Source of the DNA: Enterococcus hermanniensis
GTDB lineage: Bacteria; Bacillota; Bacilli; Lactobacillales; Enterococcaceae
Reading direction: 5' to 3'
Length of the DNA stretch: 64,000 bases
Assembly (NCBI RefSeq): GCF_001885945.1
Contig: NZ_JXKQ01000001.1
Coordinates: 310,001-374,000, forward strand
The notes under the pieces are model-generated. The model had not been told where the DNA came from. It saw only the letters and a list, made by a program, of their open reading frames with translations, and searched no databases. The position numbers were made by a program, and so were the translations under genes. Below, piece by piece: positions 35,529 to 45,100 of this stretch (within the stretch, counting starts at the first letter, position 1; each line of letters begins with the position of its first letter).

Positions 35529-36326
35529 TTAGACCCGACGACGTTGACGGGGCGTTGTTTTGCGATTGTGACTGACAGGTTGTTCCGTTTGTGATGCGTG
35601 GTCAGTTCCGGTTGGTTCTATACGTGATTTGGCTAAATCTTTTTTGCTGACTTCTGAGACTTGACCTAAGATCGGTAATTCTAAGACTTCCGCGATGAAG
35701 CGTTCATCTTTGACCGTCTTGTCCAGTAGTTCGATCAAGAAGGCTAGACCCACACCGATCATCAAACCAACTACGGCTCCGATCAATAAGTTTAATTTAT
35801 TATTTGGAAAGACCGCACTTGAGGGTACGACGCCTTTTGAGGTGATCGTTACTTTATTGACTGCTAAGACGTCTTCGGCTTTTTGTTCAAAGACCATCGC
35901 CGTCGTATTGGCGATCGTGGCCGCTTTTCTTGGCTCTGGTGAGGTCGCCACGATTTGGAACATTTGTGAATTTTGTGACTGTTCGACTTCGATCATGCTT
36001 TTCAATTCGCTATTGCTATAAGTGTATTGATATTTGTCGCTTAATTCTTTTTGGACGGCATCGATCACGACATCGCCTTTGATCATGTCTTTATAGGTAT
36101 TGATCATTAGCACATTACCGTTGATGTCGTTTTGCAGATTGGTATTAGCGGCATCATTTTGCGAATTTTGGACGATCAATTGGGCGGCAGAATCATACTT
36201 GGGTGTGATCAAGAAGAAGGTCACGCCTGCTGCGATCCCGATCCCAGCAATCGTCATCATAATAATAAGTAGCGCCTTTTTCTTAAGCACTTGGAATAAT
36301 TCTTCTAAGCTGATTGTTTCTTCCAT
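35529..36326 (-). CDS. Wzz-type chain-length regulator/kinase activator (CpsC-like)
   Basis: About 265 residues with two membrane helices (about 20-40 and 170-195) around an extracellular loop, the Wzz plan; the N-terminus EETISLEELFQVLKKK is typical. It anchors and activates the BY-kinase through its cytoplasmic end. The C-terminus has a basic tail (RKTTPRQRRRV) of about 35 residues beyond the usual kinase-interacting region. The second of two nearby ATGs (36324-36326) has better spacing from AAGGG and is preferred. It begins the phosphoregulatory triad. Confidence 0.9.
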   Translation of the reverse strand: MEETISLEELFQVLKKKALLIIMMTIAGIGIAAGVTFFLITPKYDSAAQLIVQNSQNDAANTNLQNDINGNVLMINTYKDMIKGDVVIDAVQKELSDKYQYTYSNSELKSMIEVEQSQNSQMFQIVATSPEPRKAATIANTTAMVFEQKAEDVLAVNKVTITSKGVVPSSAVFPNNKLNLLIGAVVGLMIGVGLAFLIELLDKTVKDERFIAEVLELPILGQVSEVSKKDLAKSRIEPTGTDHASQTEQPVSHNRKTTPRQRRRV

Positions 36327-36341
36327 AGTCATTTCCCTTCA

Positions 36342-37187
36342 TTAGTAACTCTTATGTAATTTTTTGGTACGCATCCGTTCACTGACTAGGATCATTATAC
36401 TCGCTAGGACGATCAAGATCGCTCCAGCAAAGACAAACGTTAAGTCAAACGCTGTGATGTAACGAGTCACGAAGCGATACAAACCTTCTGATGAGATACC
36501 TAAATGATTGATGACGCCACTAAAATAAATAATTGCTGGTAATACGACAAGCATCAGTCCAGCGCCTAGGATCGGCATGCTGCCCCAACGGACTCTTTGG
36601 TGTCTCATGCGGACCATCAAAATCAACCCGATAAAGACAAATAAAAAGGCCACGCTCATAATGATCAAGATCAGGGTCAATGCTGATTGGAAGGCCATGA
36701 CTTTTTGGCCGTAACTCAATAGATAAGGAATTTCGATGAACGAAGAATAATTCTTCGCCGCATTCGTGGCTAGGTTCTCGATATTCGTTTGGGTCGTATC
36801 ATCGACCGTAATATTTTTTTGTTGCGCGTATTGGTGGACATTCGTCAAGATTTTCTCTTTCAACTGGTCCTCTCCTTGGATCTTGAAAGGCACTTCGTTA
36901 TAGATACTACGAATGTAATTGTCGACATTGGTCGCGATCGTCTTTTCAGAGACTACGTCAGCCAATACATCTGGTGGGATATTACTGCCCCGACCGACGT
37001 CTTGGATACTGTCAGTCAAGTCTTTGCGGACTGTTGCGGTGTAATTGGTCGTATGGACTTGACGGATCATAAAGTCTTGATTGAACAAGGTCAAGCGGAT
37101 ACAGATCAGAGCAACTGATGCAAACAGGAGCAAAGACCCGATAAACGCTAAGATCCACCGCGGTATATTTCGTGTTCTGTGATTCAT
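36342..37187 (-). CDS. Four-helix membrane protein of unknown function in the polysaccharide operon
   Basis: A 281-residue protein with an N-terminal membrane helix (about 11-31), an extracytoplasmic domain of about 125 residues (VHTTNYTATVRKDLTDSIQD onward, helical and acidic) and three more helices (about 168-192, 204-225 and 247-268), ending in a basic tail. I do not recognise its family. It lies between the sortase gene and the Wzz-like gene on the same strand, with gaps of 15 nt each, so it is probably part of the operon. It occupies the position where many loci carry a LytR-CpsA-Psr gene, but no such domain is visible. Confidence 0.7.
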   Translation of the reverse strand: MNHRTRNIPRWILAFIGSLLLFASVALICIRLTLFNQDFMIRQVHTTNYTATVRKDLTDSIQDVGRGSNIPPDVLADVVSEKTIATNVDNYIRSIYNEVPFKIQGEDQLKEKILTNVHQYAQQKNITVDDTTQTNIENLATNAAKNYSSFIEIPYLLSYGQKVMAFQSALTLILIIMSVAFLFVFIGLILMVRMRHQRVRWGSMPILGAGLMLVVLPAIIYFSGVINHLGISSEGLYRFVTRYITAFDLTFVFAGAILIVLASIMILVSERMRTKKLHKSY

Positions 37188-37202
37188 CTTGGGGCTTTCC
37201 TC

Positions 37203-37886
37203 CTACTCGTTTGCATTGATCATCGGCCCAGAGACAAACTCTCCGATGGCAAACAATCGTTCATCGGTCAATCCTAAACTATCCAGTGGATAACATGTAT
37301 ATAGAATCAAGCGGCGATCATTGCGTTGATAGATCATGTCATTGATTTCTTTATCATTTTTATTGCGTACATCTAATTTGGTGATGCGGTACGTATAATT
37401 TCCGTAAGTCGTTTGGATCTCGATCTCGTCACCGACTTGGGCTGCACCCAATTTGCCGAAGTCATCGACATTGTGACCACCGATCAACGACGTCCCGATC
37501 TCACTAGGATAGACCGAACCCATAAATTGGCCGGCACCTTTTCGTAAAATTTCATCGGTATCTCCGAAATATAAAGGAACATCCATTTTTAACTTCTCTA
37601 TTTTTACTTTCCCATATAGCTGACCACCAACGGGGTAATCGACCTCGCTCGATGGCAACTCATTATTGTCATTGGTTTTGACAGATTGATTATCTACAGC
37701 GGTAAAAGACTGCTCTGTCGCCTGAAACTCGGGAGTATCTGTCAATAGAAACAATTGAATAGAAGAAGTCACGAATTGGATCACAGGTTTCCCTATCACA
37801 TACATCAAAGAATAACCGCAAATTAGAAAGATGATCGGGGTGACAATAGTCACCCCAACCCTCTTCAAGCGAGAAGATTTATGCAA
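37203..37886 (-). CDS. Sortase (class C/D-like) encoded in the polysaccharide operon
   Basis: A 227-residue sortase with one N-terminal membrane anchor (about 10-32) and a catalytic domain from about residue 88. The triad is visible: His138 in LIGGHN, Cys198 in LYTCYP and Arg210 in TDERLF. The TCYP-x4-G-L-T-x2-R pattern is closer to class C/D enzymes than to class B. The gene overlaps the upstream surface-protein gene by 8 nt (TTG start across its TAA), so the two are translationally coupled. The obvious substrate is that protein, which ends in a VKQTG tail. A pilin-polymerising role is not supported, as no pilin genes adjoin it. Confidence 0.88.
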   Translation of the reverse strand: MHKSSRLKRVGVTIVTPIIFLICGYSLMYVIGKPVIQFVTSSIQLFLLTDTPEFQATEQSFTAVDNQSVKTNDNNELPSSEVDYPVGGQLYGKVKIEKLKMDVPLYFGDTDEILRKGAGQFMGSVYPSEIGTSLIGGHNVDDFGKLGAAQVGDEIEIQTTYGNYTYRITKLDVRNKNDKEINDMIYQRNDRRLILYTCYPLDSLGLTDERLFAIGEFVSGPMINANE

Positions 37887-38526
37887 TCTTCTTACGTCCT
37901 ACTACTGCTGCACCTGCTGCAACAAGTAATAAGCTTGCGAATGAAATTGCACTAGCAACATATGTCGCGCCAGTTTGTTTCACAGCACTGCCTGATGAAT
38001 AGACAATACTTGAACCTGATGTTGAAGTACCGTTAGAACCGTTCGTTCCATTTGTACCGTTAGAGCCATTGGCTCCATCAGCTCCGTTTGTGCCATTAGA
38101 ACCATTGATCGTAAATCCATTTTGATTAAATGAGATCGACAGTCCTAAAATATTGGCCGCTTGCGTAATCACATCTTTTAATTGGTTCTTGATGTCCAAT
38201 GGCAAGGCTTTGATTAAGTCCTCGATTGAATTGATGTTTGATACATCAACACCTGAACTTGCAATCAATGCACGTGCTTGTTGGATTTGAGCGATTACTT
38301 GGTTCGCTTCACTAGCTGAGATATCATTTTGTTTCAAATGATTTTCGGCTTGCGCGATATCAGATGCGCGTAGGTTAAACGTTTTTCCACCAACAGAAAC
38401 ACCTTGGTTCAACTCGTCTAGGATTCGTTGCTCATCGGCCGTGATCGCTCCAGCTGCTTGCGCTGTTGGTGCGAAGAATAAAACGACTGCGACAAGTGCA
38501 ATGATTCCACTGATAACTTTCTTCAT
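37879..38526 (-). CDS. Small collagen-like secreted protein with a non-canonical sorting tail
   Basis: The 215-residue protein has a signal peptide (cleavage near AQAAG, residue 25), a helical domain (about 26-130, LTAEEQ-like opening ADEQRILDELNQGV), nine G-x-y triplets (142-168, mostly G-x-N), a Ser-rich spacer, then VKQTG (182-186), a hydrophobic segment (about 189-209) and RKK. The last part is laid out like an LPxTG signal but lacks L and P. The sortase gene overlaps its end. It is the first gene of the operon, with a promoter-like pair and GGGAGG site. I recognise the helical domain as one seen in other Firmicutes next to sortases; its function is unknown. Confidence 0.75.
   Translation of the reverse strand: MKKVISGIIALVAVVLFFAPTAQAAGAITADEQRILDELNQGVSVGGKTFNLRASDIAQAENHLKQNDISASEANQVIAQIQQARALIASSGVDVSNINSIEDLIKALPLDIKNQLKDVITQAANILGLSISFNQNGFTINGSNGTNGADGANGSNGTNGTNGSNGTSTSGSSIVYSSGSAVKQTGATYVASAISFASLLLVAAGAAVVGRKKIA
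38023..38103 (-). repeat. Nine 9-nt tandem repeats coding for G-x-N collagen-like triplets
   Basis: The codons for residues 142-168 of the small surface protein form nine near-identical units coding Gly-(Ser/Thr/Ala)-(Asn/Asp/Ser). Such arrays change length by slippage, so strains may differ in triplet number. Confidence 0.75.
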
Positions 38527-38608
38527 TTACATACCTCCCTTACTTATTATTTTTTTGTTACAGATATCACATATTCGCAAAAAAAACATAATTCTTTCTG
38601 CAATTCTT

Positions 38609-38637
38609 AGTATACTTAGATTTTTTAAAAAAAACAA
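38609..38637 (-). promoter_or_regulatory. Candidate promoter of the polysaccharide operon
   Basis: On the minus strand, TTGTTT (38632-38637) and TATACT (38609-38614) are separated by 17 nt, giving a leader of roughly 75 nt before the first ATG at 38526. Confidence 0.5.
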
Positions 38638-39177
38638 TGAAATTTAAAATTTAATTTTAATCGAATAGTACTCATTTACTTTTCAAAAAAACATTAATAG
38701 TTTTTTAGTTATTATTATATTAACAAATGTGATTGACAAGCGACAAAGTTCATTATTAATACACTTTGATCCCAGTAATAATGTTCATAATCACTCGAAA
38801 TACCGATTAAATGAACGTTTTTAAGGATTATTTCTATTTTTTTATGTTTTGTTATGATTTGCCATTTTTAATATTGTTTTGTAAACCTGTCTAGCCCATT
38901 TAACAAAGTGTTTTTTTGTATTATAGAGGGTTTACAAATATCAATATTTGATATTTTATAATTGGTCTAACATAAAATAAAAATGTGATTTCATCTATAA
39001 AATTACAATAGAATTCAAATAATATTGTTTTATACCCAGATTATGAGAACGATTTACTAAATATAATGTTTTTTCACGATGTCGTAACTTCTAATAATCA
39101 ATATTAAAAGTATATAGAAATTAAGCACATAATAAAATTCAACCTTTCTTTATAATAAAAATTTTTTTGATAAAAAG

Positions 39178-39219
39178 AAGATAGGTCTGGAACGCTTTGG
39201 CGTTTCACAGACCTATCTT
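39178..39219 (-). terminator. Terminator of the giant SpaA-repeat protein gene
   Basis: A perfect 12-bp outer stem (39178-39189 with 39208-39219) has a second inner stem. T runs on both strands make it effective in both directions. Confidence 0.85.
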
Positions 39220-39247
39220 CTTTTTGTTTTACTACTTTTTGCAATCT

Positions 39248-39835
39248 TTACTGACGTTTTTTACGCCAGACGATCAGACCAATTACTACTATTATAATGA
39301 CGCCACCGATAATCGCTAAGAAACGAGCCTTTTCTTCCCCAGTTTTTGGGTAATACCATTTATGCGAATTCCCTCTGCTGTGGTTCTTGTGATTGCTACT
39401 TGGTGGGGTCTTCGTATTTTCGGCTGTGACTTTGACTGTTACTGGTTGGCCTTTATGACTTGCAGCAATCGTGAAGTCGATCGTCTGTGTTGCCAACTGA
39501 TAGCCGTTCGGTGCTTTGGTTTCTTTGAAGGCATATTTTCCTGGTGCTAACCCTGTTACGGTAATTTGACCTTGCCCATTTGTGGTTAGGTCGGTTTTTA
39601 CGACTTTATGGTTCGCATCCAATAATTGGAAGTTCGCTCCGGCTAATGTTTGATTTACATTCGCAGTGTCGACCTTCGTTAATTCAACGCTGCCTTGATA
39701 GTTTTCAAGCGTGCCTAATTGGGTAGCCGTTACTTTCCCTACTTGCGGATAAACCGTAAATTTATGTGCGGTTGTATCCAAGATGTACCCGGTTGGTGCT
39801 TTGACTTCTTTGAGCACGTAATCTCCCGCACTCAA
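39248..39835 (-). CDS. Giant SpaA-repeat surface protein, piece 4 of 4 (last repeat and wall anchor)
   Basis: This 195-residue frame carries the end of one SpaA-type domain (DYVLKEVKAPTGYIL), a complete final repeat (GSVELTKVDTANVNQTLAGA) and a sorting tail: YPKTG, a 20-residue hydrophobic segment and WRKKRQ. The first position is Tyr rather than Leu, so the motif is non-canonical. The frame is open upstream to about 39895, where removing one base joins it to the preceding piece through QGKDQTIITSDKAGAIF. The annotated start at 39835 is therefore artificial. It belongs to a gene running from 47192 to 39248. Confidence 0.85.
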   Translation of the reverse strand: MSAGDYVLKEVKAPTGYILDTTAHKFTVYPQVGKVTATQLGTLENYQGSVELTKVDTANVNQTLAGANFQLLDANHKVVKTDLTTNGQGQITVTGLAPGKYAFKETKAPNGYQLATQTIDFTIAASHKGQPVTVKVTAENTKTPPSSNHKNHSRGNSHKWYYPKTGEEKARFLAIIGGVIIIVVIGLIVWRKKRQ

Positions 39836-39863
39836 GCCTTTGGCAAAGATCGCTCCAGCTTTG

Positions 39864-42125
39864 TCAGAGGTAATGATCGTCTGATCTTTTCCTTGCTTGT
39901 TCGTCGTATGGATTTGGATTGGTCAGATCATTTGCTCGATACAATTTGAATTCGGCGCCCGCCAATTTCTTATCGCCACTGACTTTTGTTGCTTCAATAA
40001 AGCCTTGATAGTTGTCCATATCTACAGAGATACCCAGGGCTTGTGTATTTTTGACTACAAAGTACACAGGCTGGCTATTGATCAGATAATTATCAGCTGT
40101 TTTGGTTTCGACCAATTTATAGCTGCCATCTTTCAATGCCAAATTACTTAAATCGATCGAGCCATCTTTTTTCGGATTTAGTGTTTTTTCGACTAATTTC
40201 CCATCTGCTGAACCATCATCGAAGTACAAGGCAAACGCTGTTTTACTCACATCGAGATCACCAGCCGCTTCACCATCGATTTTCTTGAAGTCGATTTCTT
40301 TGCGACTATTTTGGAAATCACCGGTATCCACGACATAAGCCCCATTTTCTATTTTGTTCAAATGGCCTTCAGCATCTGTATAGGGACTCTTCGCTGTTTC
40401 TGGATTTTCCAATACATCAGGTGCCCGAGCTGGAATCACGACTTTTATCGGGAAGGTATTAACTTTATACCCTTCGATCGTAGCCGTTTCTTTCATGTAA
40501 TACGTGCCCGGTGCTAAATTGGCAAATTCAACCATCCCTTCTTTGTCAGAAGTCGTCTTCATAGGATTTGTATCACTGAAGTCTGTCTTCGTATACAACG
40601 TGAATTCGACACCTGCCAAATCGATGCTTTGTTCGTCATCGTCGATCGCACTACCAATTTTGTGCAGCAAGATTTTTCCACGATAGTTTTGAACATTTTG
40701 CTCGATCTTTTGTGTTGTTGGTTCGCCAGTGGCTTCGGTCGGAATCGTAAAGGCTAATTCTTTACCCGATAACACAAAGTTTCCTTCTGCATCGGCTTTG
40801 TCAGGTGACTCTGTTTCAACGAAACGGTAATTTCCTGGTACAAGTCCAGTCACACGTACTAACCCATTCTCATCTGAAGTAGCCGTTTTACCTGCAACGT
40901 CTTTATCATTTGCATCGACAACTTTGAAGGTAGCACCTGCTAGAGGTTTATCTTTATCATCCGTTTTGGTTAATTCCGCTGAACCTTGGTAGTTGATCAA
41001 TTTCGTATCTGCTGTTTGGACTTTAGGATCTCCTTCGAAGCGACCCGGTACGACTACTGAAATGGTTTCTAAGTTTTTGATATACCCTTTCGGTGCATCG
41101 GATTCTTCAAATGTATACGTGCCTGGTGCCAAATCGGTAAAGATCACTTCACCGTCAGCGTTTGACGTTTGGACCTCGCCATCTCTCACCTGATTGTTCT
41201 CACTATCTAACAAGACAAATTTAGCATCTGCCAAAGCCTTGCCATCAACATCTGTTTTGATTAAACGAACAGCGCCACGATAGTCTTTGAACGGCTCATC
41301 GATGTTAATTGTTGTGGGTTTTCCATTGGCTGTGTCAGGAATCGTCACTGCGACAGCTTGCGTATTGATCAAATAGCCCTCTGGTGCTTTGGTTTCTTTT
41401 AATGTGTATGCACCTGGTGACAATTTATCGATTTGGACAAGCCCTTTAGCATCAGAAGTTCCTGTGCCAGCTGCTTTTCCTTCACTGTCATAAATCGTAA
41501 AGGTCGCACCCGCTAAGTCTTGATCATCTGGACCGACTTTTTTCAATTCCAGACTACCTAGATAATTTTTCAAGCTTAATTTGCCCTCATCATTGCTCGT
41601 AACAACTGCGGGTTTTCCTTCAGCTGTTGCAGGAATCGTGAAGGGAACCGTCTTTTCATTGACTAGATATTGGTTGTCTTTTGTTGCAACCTCTTTGAAA
41701 TAATACTCTCCAGGTGCTAGACCCGTTGCAGTCACCTTACCTTCAGCATCTGATTTGATACTGTCGGTTGTAACTTTTTGGCCCGCTTTTGTATAGACAT
41801 CAAAGGTAGCATCTTCCAAAGCTGCGAAGGTATCGTCTGATTCAGACTCGGCTTCTTTATAAAGCTGAGCAGAGCCTTGATAATTCACATTTTCATCATC
41901 CTTGATGTCGATGTTTAAGACGCCAGGATCAGATTCTTGCGACTCTTTGATCGTAAAGGTGATGACTTTGGTATTCAACACGTAGCCTTGTGGTGCGGAC
42001 TCTTCCGTAAAGCGATAGTCACCTGGTGAAAGTTCAGAAGCATGAACCACGCCATCTAGTTCATCCGATGTGAACAAACCATCATCGCCAGCATCATGTT
42101 CTTTCCCATCGATCGTAGACCACAA
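39864..42125 (-). CDS. Giant SpaA-repeat surface protein, piece 3 of 4 (seven SpaA-type repeats)
   Basis: The 753-residue frame consists of prealbumin-like SpaA repeats of about 90 residues. Each opens with a strand such as YQGSAQLYK, LGSLELKK, YRGAVRLIK or YQGSAELTK, has an LAGATF-like segment, a G-L-x-P-G-x-Y-x-F/L-K-E core and ends with an Asn-Tyr pair, as needed for Lys-Asn isopeptide bonds. Its first codons (TTG) and last 17 residues are products of frameshifts near 42130 and 39895. Pieces on both sides continue the same repeat pattern without loss, so a single polypeptide was or is encoded. Confidence 0.82.
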   Translation of the reverse strand: MWSTIDGKEHDAGDDGLFTSDELDGVVHASELSPGDYRFTEESAPQGYVLNTKVITFTIKESQESDPGVLNIDIKDDENVNYQGSAQLYKEAESESDDTFAALEDATFDVYTKAGQKVTTDSIKSDAEGKVTATGLAPGEYYFKEVATKDNQYLVNEKTVPFTIPATAEGKPAVVTSNDEGKLSLKNYLGSLELKKVGPDDQDLAGATFTIYDSEGKAAGTGTSDAKGLVQIDKLSPGAYTLKETKAPEGYLINTQAVAVTIPDTANGKPTTINIDEPFKDYRGAVRLIKTDVDGKALADAKFVLLDSENNQVRDGEVQTSNADGEVIFTDLAPGTYTFEESDAPKGYIKNLETISVVVPGRFEGDPKVQTADTKLINYQGSAELTKTDDKDKPLAGATFKVVDANDKDVAGKTATSDENGLVRVTGLVPGNYRFVETESPDKADAEGNFVLSGKELAFTIPTEATGEPTTQKIEQNVQNYRGKILLHKIGSAIDDDEQSIDLAGVEFTLYTKTDFSDTNPMKTTSDKEGMVEFANLAPGTYYMKETATIEGYKVNTFPIKVVIPARAPDVLENPETAKSPYTDAEGHLNKIENGAYVVDTGDFQNSRKEIDFKKIDGEAAGDLDVSKTAFALYFDDGSADGKLVEKTLNPKKDGSIDLSNLALKDGSYKLVETKTADNYLINSQPVYFVVKNTQALGISVDMDNYQGFIEATKVSGDKKLAGAEFKLYRANDLTNPNPYDEQARKRSDDHYL

Positions 42126-45100
42126 CCGTCACCTGTTTCATTTTTCATTTCTAATTTGTATTTGGCTCCGCCTAGTCCATGTCCTTTAGCGTCGACTTTT
42201 TGGAAACTTGCCCCTTCTTTATAGTTCTTATAAGGCGTTTTCTCGTCTAGTACTAATTTCTGATCGGCCGAGTCGATCGTCACTGCTGAATCCTCTTGAT
42301 TTGTCGCCGGAGTCGTAAATCGAGCGACTTGATCATTTTGGATATAGCCATTTGGTGCTTTCGTCTCTTTGAAACTATACGTGGTACTTGGTGCTAGATT
42401 TTCAAATGTAAAGTAGCCATCGGCATCGGAAGTGATCGGCTCACCGATTTTAGTTGTTCCACTACCATCATATAGCTGGAATTTCGCTCCAGCTAAAACG
42501 GTTGTTTTGTCATTGGCATACGCATGGCCATCGACTTTTTGGAAACGAGCAGATCCTTGATAGTTGATAAAGTTTTCGCCGGCATTCAATTCGATGGTTG
42601 CAGGTGCTTGATCTCCTTCACTGATCGCATCGACAACAAAGGTCAATTCCTGATTGTTTAAATAGTAATCAGTTGGCGCTTTAACTTCTGTTAGTTTGTA
42701 TTTACCTGGCACGAGATTTTTTAATTCTAGCTTCCCGCTATCACTCGTTACATAAGACGCTTGGTCACCGTAATCGCCATAATCATCAGAATTCAACTCT
42801 GCCCGTTGCAAATGGAACTTCGCACCGGCTAAGCTATCACCTGCTTCAGTCGTCTTTTGCAACACTGCAGACCCTTGATAGTCTGTTAGTTGTAAGATCC
42901 CATTACTGATGACTTGATCATTCACGTAGACACTACGGGTATTGTTCTCATTTTTCTTCACTTCGAAATCAAGCAACGTTTGATTGATTTGATACCCATC
43001 TGGAGCAAAAACTTCTTGGATCCGATACTGTCCATCTGCTAGGCCAGAGAGGTCTTTTCCTTGATCTTCTGCTGTGATCACACGCGCAAATGAATAATTA
43101 GGGGCTTCCTTCGTTCCCGTATTCCGGTATAAAGTAAACAACCCACCAGATAAGTTGGTTCCCTTACTATTGATTTTTTCAAATAGTACTTTCACTGGTT
43201 CGTTTTTAATCTGGGTGACTGTCGTACTGCTCGTCGCATTGATCGTTACTTTCTTCCCATTTAATAATTCATCTGAAATCGTGTACCCATCTGGTGCCTC
43301 GATCTCTTTGACATAGTATTCATAGGTCGCACTCGTCGCGATCAAATTCCCAAACGTGATCATTCCTTGACTATCCGTCGTTGCTTGATACAAGATATCT
43401 GTTTTACTTGTTTTAAGATTTTTACGGATCAATTGCAAGACTGCACCGGGTACGGCTGCATTGTTACCATTAACTTTTTGAACCGTCACTTTTTCTTTTG
43501 AGCCATACGCAGTCCCGCTAGAGTCTTGGATCGTTACCGAAATATTGGTTTGGGTATCTTTTCCAGGAAGCTCTTTGCCCTCACTTGAAATCGAGGCGTT
43601 ATTCGTGACTGTTTCTGTCTTGGATGAAAAATTTGGTTCAGATTCATACGTCAATAAATACGGTTTTTCAATTACTCCGGTTTCATATCCCCCTGAGTTG
43701 TTCGGGTCTTCTTTTTCTTTGATTTTTGACATATCAAGTGTGAACTTTTGTTGCCCGGTTGCCGGATCAGTCGTAACGACGACACTGTATTGATCACTTG
43801 GGACTTCTTGATCTTTTACTACTGTCGTCGAACTGCCAGAGCCTGAATATTTTCCAGTATATAATTTAAAACTATCTTGCAAGATTTGATTGGCACTAGG
43901 GCTATCTTCAACTTTGACATCTGCTAATAAGGATTGGTTTGGATTGATGATCAGTGACCAATCGATCAAGTTACGATTTGCATTGTAGCTCCCATTTTTC
44001 AGCGCTGATTTCCCACCAAAAGCGATTGAAACCGATGCTGAAAGTCGCTCTTGTACGCCGGCTATTTGAACAGTCGCTGTATTCGCGTATGTCGATTGGT
44101 CGTAAACGATTTTCCCTTCCAACGATGTTTTGAATTGAATCTGAAAAACCTTAGGTGATCCCGTCGCGTTCCAACCAGGAATGGATTTTCCATCTTTCCC
44201 AACTTGTAGCTCTAGGGTCCCTTGTTGATTCTCTCCCGTTACCGTTGGCTCAGTCACCGTTAGATAATCTTCATTAATTTGATTGTCTTTATAATCGGTT
44301 AACGTCGTGGCCTTGAAATTACCATTTGCATCGATCGTCCCACGTTTTACAGTCAATGAATCTGGTAGATAGACTTGATTCCCGGTAATCGGATCCTTCA
44401 AATTGAATTGTGAGACCCCTAAATTATTATAGTTTGTTACGATCGTCCAAGTGATTTCTTTCGTTACTGGGTTATAACTCCCCGATTTCATTCCTTGATT
44501 GGCTTCTTGTGTGCTGGTGTTAAAGTTAGTCGTACTGCTAGAATCATAAGGTGTGCCATTATTTAAAAAATTGACCCCCATGGTATTTTGGTAATTTACT
44601 GACGTATTCGGATTAGGATTGGTGACACTAAATTGATTGTAGCCGACATAATAGGTCATCTTAAACTGATGGCTAGTTGTTTTATACGCATTTTGGAACG
44701 TTGTAGTAAAATTTTTGTACCCAGATCGATCAGCGGTCAAATTCACGTTTATGACATAATCAGCCGTCGTCGGATCGCCAATCGTATCTTGAACCGTCCC
44801 ATCAGCGGTCACTAACTGGAAAGCTCCAATCAAGGTACGATTATTATCATCGACATCTTGAATGACTACTCCCGCATCTTCTGGTTTACTAGGATCAGCA
44901 ACTTTAAATGGGGTAGTGACATATCCTTGCTCAGTGTAAGACATCGTATCAGTAAAGACCGCATTGGTCATTTCATATCTTGTTTTATTGATATCAATGA
45001 CGTAGCTGGCCAGTTTGGTCCCCGGATTAACAGTTGGCCGATTTTTGATTACGACTTGTTCCGATGGTGTTTCAGTAATCGTCGGGGTCTTTGGTACATT

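Larger units (their letters stand above)
38527..39247. other. 720-nt AT-rich intergenic region upstream of the polysaccharide operon
   Basis: No coding sequence is supported. It holds the operon promoter candidate (38609-38637), a 9-bp inverted repeat AAATATCAA/TTGATATTT (38936-38956) nested beside a GTAAACC/GGTTTAC pair (38881-38887 with 38929-38935), and the terminator of the giant SpaA protein gene (39178-39219). The length suggests additional regulation. Confidence 0.6.
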
